A stretch of 61,779 nt of DNA, taken from NCBI GenBank assembly GCA_017849555.1, contig JAFIGU010000112.1:1-61779 (forward strand), read 5' to 3'. The notes beneath the pieces were generated by a model. That model searched no databases and had not been told where the DNA came from. It saw nothing but the letters and a program-made list of their open reading frames with translations. The translations under genes were made by a program, and so were the position numbers. Positions 17,396 through 26,200 of the stretch are shown here, piece by piece (within the stretch, counting starts at the first letter, position 1; each line of letters opens with the position of its first letter). This DNA comes from Sphingomonas sp. (GTDB lineage: Bacteria > Pseudomonadota > Alphaproteobacteria > Sphingomonadales > Sphingomonadaceae).

Positions 17396-19782
17396 TCCGT
17401 CGCGTCGCGCCCTTGCTGTTGCTCGCGCTCGTCCCCGCGTCCCCGGCGCTGGCGGGGCAAGGCTATCCGCTCGACCTTCCCGCCGGCCGGCTGGGTGAGG
17501 TGCTGAGCGTGCTCGGGCGGCAGGCGAAGGTCAGCGTCAGCGTCGATGACGCGAGCATCTGGCAGCGCCGCGTTCGCGCGGTGAAGGGCGTCTATTCGGT
17601 GCCCGAAGCGGTGCGGCACATGCTGGGGGACAAGGTGGAGGCGGTAGCGGTCGAGCCCGGCGTCTGGCGCATCCGCCCGGCGCGCGCCAGACCAGCGCCG
17701 CGGCCGAGGCCACGCCCAGCGCCGCCGCCCGCCGACCGGCCCGGCGAGGGCGATACGGTCGTCGTCGTCGCCTCCAAGCGCGACATGCGGCTCGGCGATT
17801 ATGCCGGCAGCGTGTCGGTGGTCGAAGGGAGCGACATCAATTTCGGCGGGGTGGGGGGCACCGATGCGGTGCTTTCCCGGCTGGCCAGCATTTCCTCGAC
17901 CTATCTCGGCGACGGCCGCAACAAATTGTTCATCCGCGGGATCGCGGATTCGAGCTTCACCGGCCCGACCCAGGCGACGGTCGGCCAGTATTTCGGCGAC
18001 ATCCGGCTGACCTACAATGCGCCCGATCCCGATCTCAAACTCTACGACGTGCAATCGGTGGAGGTGCTGGAGGGGCCGCAGGGTACGCTCTACGGCGCGG
18101 GGTCGCTCGGCGGGATCATCCGCATCGTTCCCAACGAGCCCGCATTCGGCGCGACCTCGGGGTCGGTCGCCGCGGGCGTTTCGGCGACCCAGCACGGCGC
18201 GCCGAGCGGCGATATCGCGGGGACGCTCAACCTTCCCGTGCTCGGCGATCGCGCCGCGCTGCGCCTCGTCGGCTATGGCATCAGCGACGGCGGCTATATC
18301 GATAATCCGCTGCGCCGGCGCGAGGACATCAACCGCACCACCACCGCCGGCGGGCGCGGCGCGCTGCGCGTCGATCTCGGCGGCGGCTGGCGCGCGGAGC
18401 TCGGCGGGGTCTATCAGCGCACCGAGGGCGACGACAGCCAATATACCGATGCCGGCGCGCCGCGGCTGGTGCGCAACAGCGCGGTCGCCGAGGGGTTCGA
18501 CGCGAGCTATGCGATGGGCGAATTCATCCTGTCGCGCGATTTCGGCAAAGTACGCTTCCGCTCGACCACCGCGGGGATCGCGCAGACGCTCGACGAGCGT
18601 TACGACGCGACCCCGCCGGGGGGCGCCGCGACGGTTTTCCGCCAGCATAATCATACCGAGCTGATCAGCAACGAGACGCGGCTGTGGCAGCCGTTGGACG
18701 ACCGTTTCGGCTGGCTGGTCGGGGCGAGCTACGTCCACAACCGCACGTTGCTGACGCGGTCGCTCGGCGCGCCCGACCGGCTCGAGCCGGTGACCGGGGT
18801 GGAGAATCGCGTCAGCGAATTCACCTTCTACGGCGAGGCGAGCTATCGCCCGGTGCCGTGGCTGATCGCCACCGCGGGCGCGCGGGTGTCGCGCGCCATG
18901 CTGTCGGGCGAGGCGCACGACCCGGTCCCCGTCTTCAATGCGGTGGATCTTCTGGCGCGTGCCGCGATCGTCGCGGATCATGACGAGACCAAGATGCTGC
19001 CGTCCTTCTCGCTGCTCGCCAAGGCGACGGCGAAACTGTCGGTCTATGCCCGCTATCAGCAGGGGATGCGCCCGGGCGGGCTGACGCTCGACGGCGATTT
19101 CGTCCGCCGCTTCGCGGGCGATCGGGTCGAGACGGTCGAGGGCGGGTTGCGCTACGGCGATCCGCGGCACGACGCATTCGATGTCTCGCTGGGCGTGTCG
19201 CATACCGACTGGCACGACATTCAGGCGGATTTTCTCGACAGCGCGGGGCTCCCCTCGACCGACAATATCGGCGACGGGCGGATCTGGTCGGTCGCGGCCT
19301 CGGCCGGCTGGCGCCCGGTCCGCGCGCTTCGGCTCGATGCCTCGTTCGCGTTCAACGACGGCAGGGTCACGCAGCCGAGCGTCGCCTATCGCGCCTTCCT
19401 CGCCGCGGCGGCCCCGCGGCCCGATATGGACGGGATCGATCGCATCCCCAATGTCGCACGCTTCACCGCGCGTGCCGGGTTCGACTGGCAGCATCCGCTG
19501 CGCGACGATCTGACGCTGCGCATCGCGGGCTGGGCGCGTTATATCGGGCCGTCGCGGATCGGGGTCGGCCCGGTGCTCGGCGGCGAACAGGGCGATTATG
19601 CCGATAGCGCGCTGACGATGCGCGTCGGGACGCCGCGGCTCGGATTGGTGCTGGGCGCGACCAACCTGTCGGACAGCATCGGCAATCGCTTCGCATTGGG
19701 CACGCCGTTCGTCACCGGGCGGTCGCAGATCACCCCGCTGCGCCCGCGCACCTTCCGGCTGGGGGTCGATTTTTCGTTCTGA
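17392..19782 (+). CDS. TonB-dependent receptor with STN domain (cassette 2)
   Basis: Outer-membrane TonB-dependent transporter and signal transducer, 796 residues. Signal peptide (MIRRVAPLLLLALVPASPALA), STN domain (~24-90, LDLPAGRLGEVLSVLGRQAKVSVSV), an Arg-Pro linker near 100-120, TonB box TVVVVASKRDM, plug with LFIRGIADSSFTG and VEVLEGPQGTLYGAGSLGG, and a barrel ending LGVDFSF. The start is GTG at 17392, overlapping the FecR stop; the frame is open much further upstream inside fecR but that is a shadow. It is a paralogue of the receptor at 1825-4227. The polysaccharide operon begins 62 bases after its stop with no obvious terminator, so read-through is possible. Confidence 0.92.
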   Translation: MIRRVAPLLLLALVPASPALAGQGYPLDLPAGRLGEVLSVLGRQAKVSVSVDDASIWQRRVRAVKGVYSVPEAVRHMLGDKVEAVAVEPGVWRIRPARARPAPRPRPRPAPPPADRPGEGDTVVVVASKRDMRLGDYAGSVSVVEGSDINFGGVGGTDAVLSRLASISSTYLGDGRNKLFIRGIADSSFTGPTQATVGQYFGDIRLTYNAPDPDLKLYDVQSVEVLEGPQGTLYGAGSLGGIIRIVPNEPAFGATSGSVAAGVSATQHGAPSGDIAGTLNLPVLGDRAALRLVGYGISDGGYIDNPLRRREDINRTTTAGGRGALRVDLGGGWRAELGGVYQRTEGDDSQYTDAGAPRLVRNSAVAEGFDASYAMGEFILSRDFGKVRFRSTTAGIAQTLDERYDATPPGGAATVFRQHNHTELISNETRLWQPLDDRFGWLVGASYVHNRTLLTRSLGAPDRLEPVTGVENRVSEFTFYGEASYRPVPWLIATAGARVSRAMLSGEAHDPVPVFNAVDLLARAAIVADHDETKMLPSFSLLAKATAKLSVYARYQQGMRPGGLTLDGDFVRRFAGDRVETVEGGLRYGDPRHDAFDVSLGVSHTDWHDIQADFLDSAGLPSTDNIGDGRIWSVAASAGWRPVRALRLDASFAFNDGRVTQPSVAYRAFLAAAAPRPDMDGIDRIPNVARFTARAGFDWQHPLRDDLTLRIAGWARYIGPSRIGVGPVLGGEQGDYADSALTMRVGTPRLGLVLGATNLSDSIGNRFALGTPFVTGRSQITPLRPRTFRLGVDFSF

Positions 19783-19805
19783 CGATCAAGGCGGCTTCGG
19801 ATCGG

Positions 19806-19823
19806 CTCCGTCTTGAGGGCGGA
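19806..19823 (+). promoter_or_regulatory. CTCCGTCTT-type motif before the polysaccharide operon
   Basis: CTCCGTCTTGAGGGCGGA, 21 bases before the PCP start codon and 16/18 identical to the sequence at 16415-16432 before FecR2. If the motif is part of an ECF promoter, the polysaccharide operon belongs to the cassette 2 regulon. Confidence 0.35.
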
Positions 19824-19843
19824 CGATCAGGAGAAACCGCCCC

Positions 19844-21022
19844 GTGAATTCCCAAGTCGACGTGAAACGGATGCGAGAAGAGCGCGCGCCCGCCGAGCGC
19901 GAGCCGCTGCCCTTTCCGAACCGACGCGCCAGCGCCGAGGCCGCGGCCGAGCCCGAGGCGCCCAAGGCGCCGTCGTGGCTCGCGCGGCTGCTGCGCCGGC
20001 CCCTGTTCATCGCGGTGGTGCTGGTGCCCAATATCCTGGCGCTGGTCTATTTCGGGCTGATCGCCACGCCGGTCTATACCTCCACCGCGACGCTGATCGT
20101 GCTCAACCCGAAGCAGAACGGGCCGAGCCTGTCGTCGCTCCTGTCGGGCGCGTCGGGCGACAGCTCCGAACAGGGCGGCTATATCCTGCGCGAATATTTC
20201 CGGTCGTGGGATGCGTTTCGCCGCGTCGAGAAATCGATGAAGCTCGCCGATAATTTCAGCCTCGCCGATCCGGTGAGCCGCTTCGGCGGGGTCGCGACGA
20301 TGTTCCGGACGAGCGATCTTGCTTTGTGGCGCTATTTCCAGAAGCAGGTCGATGTCGATATCGAGCAGAAGAGCGGCATCGTCACCGTCAACGTCAATGC
20401 CTATGACCCCGGCTATGCCAACGGCCTCGCGCGGCAATTGCTCGCCCAGGCGATCGCGCACATGGACGCGATGAACGCGCAGCAGCAGGGCGATGTCGTG
20501 CGCAGCGCGGCGCAGCGCAAACAGGCGATCGAAGCCGCGCTCCAGCGCGATCTCGCCGCGCTCGCGCAATTCCGCAACCAGACGGGGACCTATGATCCCA
20601 AGCAGCTCTATCAATCCAACCTCGAGCTGATGAACAGCCTCGCGCTCAAGGCGGCCGAGCTCAAGTCGCAGCGCGACGCGATCGCGCGCGCGACCCCCAA
20701 CAACCCGCAGGCGGACAATCTCGACACCGCGACGCAATCGGTGCGCGGCGATCTCGCGTCGACCGCGCGCAGCTTCCCGGAAATGGCGCGCAGCTCGTCG
20801 CGCTACGAAAAACTGCTGGTCAGCCGCGATACCAACATCACCTTGCTCGGGCAGGCCAATCAGGCGCTGCAACAGGCGCAGGCGAGCGCCGAGCAGAATC
20901 GCTATTATCTCAACGTCATCAGCAACCCGTCCGAGCCGCGCACGCCGGAGAAGCCGTATCGGCTGGCGTGGATCGCGGGAACGTTGCTCGCTAGCCTCCT
21001 GTTGTGGGCCTTGCTGCGATGA
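19844..21022 (+). CDS. capsule-type polysaccharide export inner-membrane protein (KpsE/PCP family)
   Basis: Polysaccharide co-polymerase of the KpsE/CtrB/RkpR group, which bridges the periplasm between inner-membrane transporter and outer-membrane channel. 392 residues: a Pro/Ala-rich cytoplasmic start, first membrane helix ~54-74 (PLFIAVVLVPNILALVYFGLIA), Wzz-like domain (YTSTATLIVLNP..), long coiled coils ~215-260 and ~325-350, a PxxP-type stretch before the last helix (PSEPRTPEKPYRLAWIAGTLLASLLLWALL). The start is GTG at 19844 with AGGAG at 19829-19833. The stop overlaps the next gene's ATG. KpsE proteins normally work with the KpsMT ABC exporter; none is encoded here. Confidence 0.85.
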   Translation: MNSQVDVKRMREERAPAEREPLPFPNRRASAEAAAEPEAPKAPSWLARLLRRPLFIAVVLVPNILALVYFGLIATPVYTSTATLIVLNPKQNGPSLSSLLSGASGDSSEQGGYILREYFRSWDAFRRVEKSMKLADNFSLADPVSRFGGVATMFRTSDLALWRYFQKQVDVDIEQKSGIVTVNVNAYDPGYANGLARQLLAQAIAHMDAMNAQQQGDVVRSAAQRKQAIEAALQRDLAALAQFRNQTGTYDPKQLYQSNLELMNSLALKAAELKSQRDAIARATPNNPQADNLDTATQSVRGDLASTARSFPEMARSSSRYEKLLVSRDTNITLLGQANQALQQAQASAEQNRYYLNVISNPSEPRTPEKPYRLAWIAGTLLASLLLWALLR

Positions 21023-22131
21023 GCGCGCTATTCCGCACCGCGGGGCTCGCCGCGCTGTCGCTCAGCCTCGCCGCCTGCAGCACGCTCGCTGGCGGCGGGC
21101 CGTCGGCCCATACGATCCGCAAGACCCCCGAGGTCGAGATCGTCGCGGTCACCCCGGAGCAGGCCGCCGCGGCGCAGGCCGCCGCCGCTGCGGATCGCGA
21201 GCGTGCGCTGGCGGCGGCGCTCGGCCGCCTGAGCGCAGCGCCCGAGCGTGCGCCGTTCCGCTTCGCGCCGGGCGACGTGATCGATGTGACGATGTGGAGC
21301 TATGCCGCGCTCCCCGGCGGTGGTGCGCCGTTCGGCGGCGGGCCGGGGGCGACCCCGCTCGGCAGCTTCACCGTCGCCGACGACGGCGCGGTGCTGCTGC
21401 CTTATGCCGGGCGGCTGGCGCTGGCCGGCTATACGCTGGAACAGGCGCAGCACGCGATCGCGCAACGCTATGCCAGCCAGCGCGTGCTGCAAAAGCCGAG
21501 CGCGACGGTGCGGCTCGCCGCCTCGCCGCAGAACGACATCCTCGTGACCGGCGCGATCGGGCATCCCAGCCGCGTCGCGTGGAGCCCGGGCGGGCTGACG
21601 CTGGCGCAGGCGATCACCCAGTCGCTCGGCGACGGCAATGCGACGCTCGGCGCGGGCGATCTTTCCGCGACGCGTGCGGCGGTGCGCGTCTCGGTGGTGC
21701 GCGGCGATGCCGCGCCGGTCGAGGTGCCGATCGCCGCGGCGTTCGAGCAGCGCATCGCGCTTCGGCCCGGCGACCGGGTGATCGTGCGCAAGGCGCCGAT
21801 GGTCGAGGTGACCGTGCTCGGCAGCACGCGCAAGAACGGCGTGCTCGGCTTCGCGCGGCAACCGGTGCTGGCCGAGGCGGTGGCGGAGGCCAACGGGCTC
21901 GACAATAATCTCGCCAATGATCACGCGGTGTTCGTGCTGCGGCGGCGCGCGGCGGCGAAGCCGGTGCTCTACGAATTCGCGTGGAAGCGCGGCGACGGGC
22001 TGATCGCGGCGGATCAATTCCCGCTCGAAACCGGCGATGTCGTCTATGTCGCCGAGGCGCCGATCGTCTCGATCCAGAAGGTCGTCGGGCTGCTGTTCCA
22101 GGTGACGCTCCCGGTGCAGGTGCTGCGCTAG
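21019..22131 (+). CDS. Wza/KpsD-type outer-membrane polysaccharide export lipoprotein (OPX)
   Basis: Outer-membrane polysaccharide export protein, 370 residues. Lipoprotein signal with lipobox SLAAC at ~18-22, a helical Ala-rich stretch, then the Poly_export domain (FRFAPGDVIDVTMWSY, GSFTVADDGAVLLPYAGRLALAGYTLEQAQHAI) and SLBB beta-grasp repeats (NDILVTGAIGHPSRVAWSPGGLTLAQAI; VTVLGSTRKNGVLGFARQPVLAEAVAEANGL). The C-terminus VVYVAEAPIVSIQKVVGLLFQV may supply the amphipathic barrel-forming helix known from Wza. ATG at 21019 overlaps the PCP stop (ATGA), and the glucosyltransferase ATG follows the stop codon directly, so the three products are made together. Confidence 0.88.
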   Translation: MSALFRTAGLAALSLSLAACSTLAGGGPSAHTIRKTPEVEIVAVTPEQAAAAQAAAAADRERALAAALGRLSAAPERAPFRFAPGDVIDVTMWSYAALPGGGAPFGGGPGATPLGSFTVADDGAVLLPYAGRLALAGYTLEQAQHAIAQRYASQRVLQKPSATVRLAASPQNDILVTGAIGHPSRVAWSPGGLTLAQAITQSLGDGNATLGAGDLSATRAAVRVSVVRGDAAPVEVPIAAAFEQRIALRPGDRVIVRKAPMVEVTVLGSTRKNGVLGFARQPVLAEAVAEANGLDNNLANDHAVFVLRRRAAAKPVLYEFAWKRGDGLIAADQFPLETGDVVYVAEAPIVSIQKVVGLLFQVTLPVQVLR

Positions 22132-24396
22132 ATGAACGCGCCGTTCGAACTCTATCTGCGCCATCTGTGCTTTCATGCGCAGCCCGACGGCGGCGTGGGG
22201 AATTGGGCGGAGCTGCGCCGGCACCTCGACGACGACGGGACGCCGCCGCTCCAGCCGCCGCCGCGCCGCCGCCCGATCGCGACCCCGCAGCTCGATCTGT
22301 CGCTCAAAGGCAATTTGCGCAGCAAGCCCTTCGCGCGCGGCGAACAGCGCGGCTGGCAGCGCGTGGTCGAATATCGCCAGCGGGTCAGCCTCGCGCTGAC
22401 GATCGCGACGACGGGGGCCATCCTCTATCTCTCCGCGATCATGCTGCGCGCGCAGCAGATGCCGGAGGCCGCCTTCTGGCTCTATCTGCTCGTCTACGGG
22501 ACGATGACCTTCTTCCTGTGCGCGAATTTCTACAAGATGATGCTCGGCACCTGGTATATGCTGCGCGGGCCGAAGGGGAATCCGTGGCATCCGGCGCATC
22601 GCGCGCGCGATCCGCTGCCAACCGTGCGGGTCGCGATCGTCTATCCGGTCTATCATGAGGATGTCGACCGCGTCGCCGCGGGGATCGCCGCGACCTGGGA
22701 ATCGATTGCGACCAAACATCCCGGCTTCGCGCATCATTTCGACAATTACCTGCTCTCCGACAGCCGCGATCCGGCCTATCGCATCGTCGAGGAGGAGGCG
22801 GTGCAGCGGCTGCGCGAGGCGCTGCCCGAGGGGCGGTTCTTCTATCGCTGGCGGCTCAGCAACGCCAATGCGAAAATGGGCAATATCAGTGATTTCTGCC
22901 GGCGCTGGGGCGGCGATTACGATTATATGCTGGTGATGGACGCCGATAGCGTGATGGACGGCGACGCGGTGGTCGATCTGTTGCGGATGATGGCCGGCAA
23001 CGATCGCATCGGTATCCTCCAGACCAATCCCACCCCGATCCTGCGCACCAGCCTGTTCGGGCGGATGCAGCAATTCGGCGCGCGGCTCTACGGCTCGGTT
23101 TTCTCTTACGGGCTGCAGGCCATGTATATGGGGAATGCGAGCTATATCGGGCATAATGCGATGATCCGCATGGCCCCGTTCGTCCGCCACGCGATGCTCC
23201 CCACGCTTTCCGGCCCCAAGCCGTGGGGCGGCAAGCCGATGAGCCACGACATCATCGAATCCGCTTTGGTCGCGCGCGCCGGCTACGAAGTGTGGTTTCT
23301 CGCCGATACCAAGGGCAGCTATGAGGAGATGCCCGCCAATATCCTCGCCTTCATCATCCGCGAGCGGCGCTGGATGCAGGGCAATCTCCAGCATCTGCGC
23401 TTCGTCTTCCTGCGCGGGTTGCGCTCGATCCACCGCGAGACCTTCATCAACGGATCGATGGGCTATCTCTCCGCGCCCTTATGGGCGTCGTTCCTGGTGA
23501 TCTCGGTATTCGGAATGCTCAACTTCCTGCATTACGGGCTGCTCGGGCTCGGCAGCCTGAAGATGATCCAGATGCCGATGCTGATGCTGCTGATCTCCTC
23601 GCTCGTCTTCCTGTTCATGCCGCGGCTGATCGCGGTCGGCATCCATATCGCGCAGCATCGCGCGCGCCTGTTCGGCGGCAAGGACAAGCTCGTCCTGTCG
23701 GTGCTGCTGGAAACCTTGTTCTCCTTCTTCTTCTCGCCGCTGATCATGATCTGCATCACGCGCTTCCTGTGGATGTTCGTGAAGCGGCGGAGCATCGCCT
23801 GGGGGACGCAGGCGCGCGGTGACGAGCCGCTGACGATGGAGATGTGCGTGCGCCATTTCGGCTGGATCAGCGCGCTCGGCACCGCCTGCCTCGCGGCGAT
23901 GATCTATTCGATCAGCCATGTGCCCTGGACCCAGACGATGCTGCTCTCGGCAATGTCGGGCGGGCTGGTCGAGCCGATCGACCTGCTGATCTGGTTCTCG
24001 CCGGTGCTGCTCGGCTTCACCTTCGCGATCTGGATCGCGGCGATCACCAGCCGGACGTTCGACGGGGTGGCGGCGCGGCGGCTGTTCGCGATCCCTGAGG
24101 AGATCGAGACCCCGCCGGTGGTGCGTGCGGTGCTGCATTGGGAGGCGCGCTTCCGCGGGCTGCTGCCCGACGTCACCGCCCCCGATGCGGTGATCGCCGA
24201 TGCGCTGCGCGATCCGCGCTTCTATGTCCTCCACCGCCGCGAGACGCGCGCGCGGCCGCAGGTCGCCGAGGCGTTGCTGGGCAAGATCGACGCGGTCGAA
24301 AAACTCAGCCGCGACGAGCTGATGGCCGCGCTGTCGGAGCGGCGCTGCTTCGACGAACTCCACACCGCGGCGGTCGCGGGGCGCGAGCGGCGCTGA
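22132..24396 (+). CDS. opgH: OpgH/MdoH-like membrane glucosyltransferase (GT2)
   Basis: Polytopic family-2 glycosyltransferase resembling OpgH, which polymerises the beta-1,2 backbone of osmoregulated periplasmic glucans from UDP-glucose and moves it across the inner membrane. 754 residues: helices ~85-105 and ~115-140, catalytic domain with VAIVYPVYHEDVDRV, the DxD motif MDADS at 269-273, SHDIIESALV near 371 and the (Q/R)xxRW-type RERRWMQGN at 410-418, then about six membrane helices (~430-690). The length is a little below E. coli OpgH (about 850). There is no opgG beside it; instead it is third in an operon with a PCP and an OPX protein. That context argues for a secreted glucan rather than a periplasmic one, though this is inference. 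Confidence 0.87.
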   Translation: MNAPFELYLRHLCFHAQPDGGVGNWAELRRHLDDDGTPPLQPPPRRRPIATPQLDLSLKGNLRSKPFARGEQRGWQRVVEYRQRVSLALTIATTGAILYLSAIMLRAQQMPEAAFWLYLLVYGTMTFFLCANFYKMMLGTWYMLRGPKGNPWHPAHRARDPLPTVRVAIVYPVYHEDVDRVAAGIAATWESIATKHPGFAHHFDNYLLSDSRDPAYRIVEEEAVQRLREALPEGRFFYRWRLSNANAKMGNISDFCRRWGGDYDYMLVMDADSVMDGDAVVDLLRMMAGNDRIGILQTNPTPILRTSLFGRMQQFGARLYGSVFSYGLQAMYMGNASYIGHNAMIRMAPFVRHAMLPTLSGPKPWGGKPMSHDIIESALVARAGYEVWFLADTKGSYEEMPANILAFIIRERRWMQGNLQHLRFVFLRGLRSIHRETFINGSMGYLSAPLWASFLVISVFGMLNFLHYGLLGLGSLKMIQMPMLMLLISSLVFLFMPRLIAVGIHIAQHRARLFGGKDKLVLSVLLETLFSFFFSPLIMICITRFLWMFVKRRSIAWGTQARGDEPLTMEMCVRHFGWISALGTACLAAMIYSISHVPWTQTMLLSAMSGGLVEPIDLLIWFSPVLLGFTFAIWIAAITSRTFDGVAARRLFAIPEEIETPPVVRAVLHWEARFRGLLPDVTAPDAVIADALRDPRFYVLHRRETRARPQVAEALLGKIDAVEKLSRDELMAALSERRCFDELHTAAVAGRERR

Positions 24397-24403
24397 TTAG
24401 GCG

Positions 24404-25561
24404 CTATCCGGGCAACCCCATCGCCGCCGCGGCGATGGTCTTCATCGCGGCACGGCTCTCCTCGGTGGCGGACAGGTTCGACAGCAAGGCAATCCCCGTC
24501 CGGCGTGCGGGATCGACATAGGCCATCGTGAACACGCCCGGATCGCCACCCCAATGATTGGCGAGCGGCCTGTCGCCGAGTGCGGATTGTTGCCATGCGA
24601 GGCCTTGCCCGCTGAGCCACGCCGGGAGCCTGGCCGGGCGCTGCATGTCGAGCATCGCGGCGACTGACGGCGCGCTGACGATCCGTTGTTCCGCCGCCAT
24701 GCCGCGATTGGCGGCGATCGCGACGAGCCGGGTCAGGTCGCCGATCGACGCCCGGATCATGCCGGCAGGCCAGTCCGGAAACCCCACCGGATCGGTCGCG
24801 GCGACCTTGCCGTCGACGACGTCATAGGGGGTGACGCGCAACGTCGCAGGCGTGTCCGCGATCGTCCACGCGATCCGGCGCAGCCCCATCGGCCGGAAGA
24901 TATGCTCGTCGATCTCCCGGCGCAGATCGCGGCCGGCGATGCGAGAGCTGAGATGGCCGAGCAGGCCGTAGCCGATATTGCTATAGTCCCATGTGGTGCC
25001 CGGCGCGGATTTCAGGTTGCCGTTGCCGGCATAGCGCCCGCCTTTCGTCAGATAGGCCTTGAGCAGTTCCTCGAGCGGGAGGCGCGCGTCATGCCCGCGC
25101 TCGCGAAGGTCGATGTCGTAATAACGCGCGTCCGAAATGCCCGAGACGTGCATCAGCAGGTGACGGAAGGTGATCGCCGAAGCGCCCTTGCCGAGGATCG
25201 TGAAATCGAGATGGGGCGCAATGGCGTCGTCGAGCGCGATGCGGCGCTGATCGACAAGGCGCATGAAGGCGAGCGCGATCACCGTCTTCGTCACCGAGGC
25301 GATATGGAACATGCTGTCCCGCGTGACGGGGCGGCGGTGCGCGACATCGGCGAGCCCGTAGACGCGCGTGGCGGTCACCCGGCCGTTCTGCGTGATGCCG
25401 AGCGCGAGCCCGGGGATCGACGCCTTCGCCATTTGCGCGGCCACGAGGTCGTCGAGGCGGCTCGCCGCTAACGCCGGTCGCGCGAGCATCGCCGCTGCCG
25501 TCAGCGCGCCGCCGCCGATCAGCGCCCGGCGCCGGGAAAGCAGGAGACGATCGACGGTCAT
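24404..25561 (-). CDS. serine hydrolase, beta-lactamase class C / esterase family
   Basis: Exported serine hydrolase of the AmpC-like/penicillin-binding-protein superfamily, 385 residues; members range from esterases to D-peptidases. Twin-arginine signal SRRRALIGGGAL in the first 20 residues, catalytic SxxK as SVTK near residue 90 (SMFHIASVTKTVIALAFM), YxN as YSNIGYGLL near 200, and the third box as HWGGDPG near 340. ATG at 25561 has GGAGAATG eight bases upstream; a GTG at 25576 is less likely. It is divergent from a marR gene with a perfect palindrome between them, so MarR control is likely. It ends seven bases from the convergent opgH-like gene. Confidence 0.85.
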   Translation of the reverse strand: MTVDRLLLSRRRALIGGGALTAAAMLARPALAASRLDDLVAAQMAKASIPGLALGITQNGRVTATRVYGLADVAHRRPVTRDSMFHIASVTKTVIALAFMRLVDQRRIALDDAIAPHLDFTILGKGASAITFRHLLMHVSGISDARYYDIDLRERGHDARLPLEELLKAYLTKGGRYAGNGNLKSAPGTTWDYSNIGYGLLGHLSSRIAGRDLRREIDEHIFRPMGLRRIAWTIADTPATLRVTPYDVVDGKVAATDPVGFPDWPAGMIRASIGDLTRLVAIAANRGMAAEQRIVSAPSVAAMLDMQRPARLPAWLSGQGLAWQQSALGDRPLANHWGGDPGVFTMAYVDPARRTGIALLSNLSATEESRAAMKTIAAAAMGLPG

Positions 25562-25591
25562 GCTGGCATTCTCCACCGATTCTTGAATATG

Positions 25592-25605
25592 TGTAGGCGC
25601 CTACA
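25592..25605. promoter_or_regulatory. Palindromic operator between serine hydrolase and marR genes
   Basis: TGTAGGCGCCTACA, a perfect 14-bp palindrome centred in the 77-base divergent promoter region. Its size and location match a MarR-dimer binding site, and the MarR protein is encoded next to it. Binding is inferred. Confidence 0.6.
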
Positions 25606-25638
25606 TTAATTCGCGGCGGATGAGAACAGGAGAAGTGA

Positions 25639-26124
25639 ATGAAGGAAGCGAATGACTATCCCGCGAAAATGGGCGGCGCCGCGCTCGGCGCCCGGCTGAG
25701 GCGGCTGAGCGCCGCGATCGATGCCGATGCGGCACGGGTCTATGCCGCGGCGGGCGTCGCATTCGAGCAGCGCTGGTTCGGCGTGGTCGATCAGCTTGCG
25801 CGAAACGGCCCGATGGCGGTCGGCGCGCTCGCCGATGCGCTGGGCATCAGCCACGCCTCGGTCAGCGAAACCCGCCGCTCGCTCGAGGCGGCCGGGCATA
25901 TCCATGTCGTCACCGACGGCAGCGACGGCCGCCGCCGTGTTCTTGCCTTATCGGCGCAAGGCCAGGCGCTCGTCGATCGACTGGGTTCGCTCTGGCGCGC
26001 GTTCGACGATGCGGCGTCGGCGCTCGATCAGGAGGCCGGCGGCGTCACGGCCGCGCTCGATCGATTGGACGAGGCGCTCTCCCGCCGCTCGCTCCGCGAG
26101 CGGATCTACGACGCGATGGCGTAA
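25639..26124 (+). CDS. MarR family transcriptional regulator
   Basis: Winged-helix repressor of 161 residues, usually dimeric and released by small aromatic or oxidative ligands. The DNA-binding part is PMAVGALADALGISHASVSETRRSLEAAGHIHVVTDGSDGRRRVLALSAQGQALV split across residues ~55-110, containing the helix-turn-helix, the wing with D-x-R-R-R, and the LT/S-x-x-G signature. N- and C-terminal helices form the dimer face. ATG at 25639 follows GGAGAAGTGA. It diverges from a serine hydrolase gene with a 14-bp palindrome between the starts. There is no cysteine, so redox sensing through a thiol is unlikely. Confidence 0.87.
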   Translation: MKEANDYPAKMGGAALGARLRRLSAAIDADAARVYAAAGVAFEQRWFGVVDQLARNGPMAVGALADALGISHASVSETRRSLEAAGHIHVVTDGSDGRRRVLALSAQGQALVDRLGSLWRAFDDAASALDQEAGGVTAALDRLDEALSRRSLRERIYDAMA

Positions 26125-26174
26125 TCTCCGCTGTGCCGGTGCCGACGACCGCATCGTTCCGCGCTTGGCGCCGA

Positions 26175-26189
26175 AGGATGAAACATCCT
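26175..26189. promoter_or_regulatory. Inverted repeat just before the XRE gene
   Basis: AGGATG-AAA-CATCCT, a perfect 6-bp inverted repeat with a 3-base spacer, ending 11 bases before the GTG start. Its size suits a dimeric XRE repressor acting on its own gene; it might also hide a ribosome site by pairing in mRNA. Confidence 0.45.
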
Positions 26190-26200
26190 ATGGTTGGACG

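Noticed and set aside
16903..19494. 863-codon minus-strand frame opposite fecR2 and its receptor
   Set aside because: Same antisense artefact: composition like RGDAADR..., no signal peptide, no family motif.
21028..23433. 801-codon minus-strand frame opposite the OPX and opgH-like genes
   Set aside because: No domain or ribosome site; the plus strand has three tightly coupled, recognisable genes.
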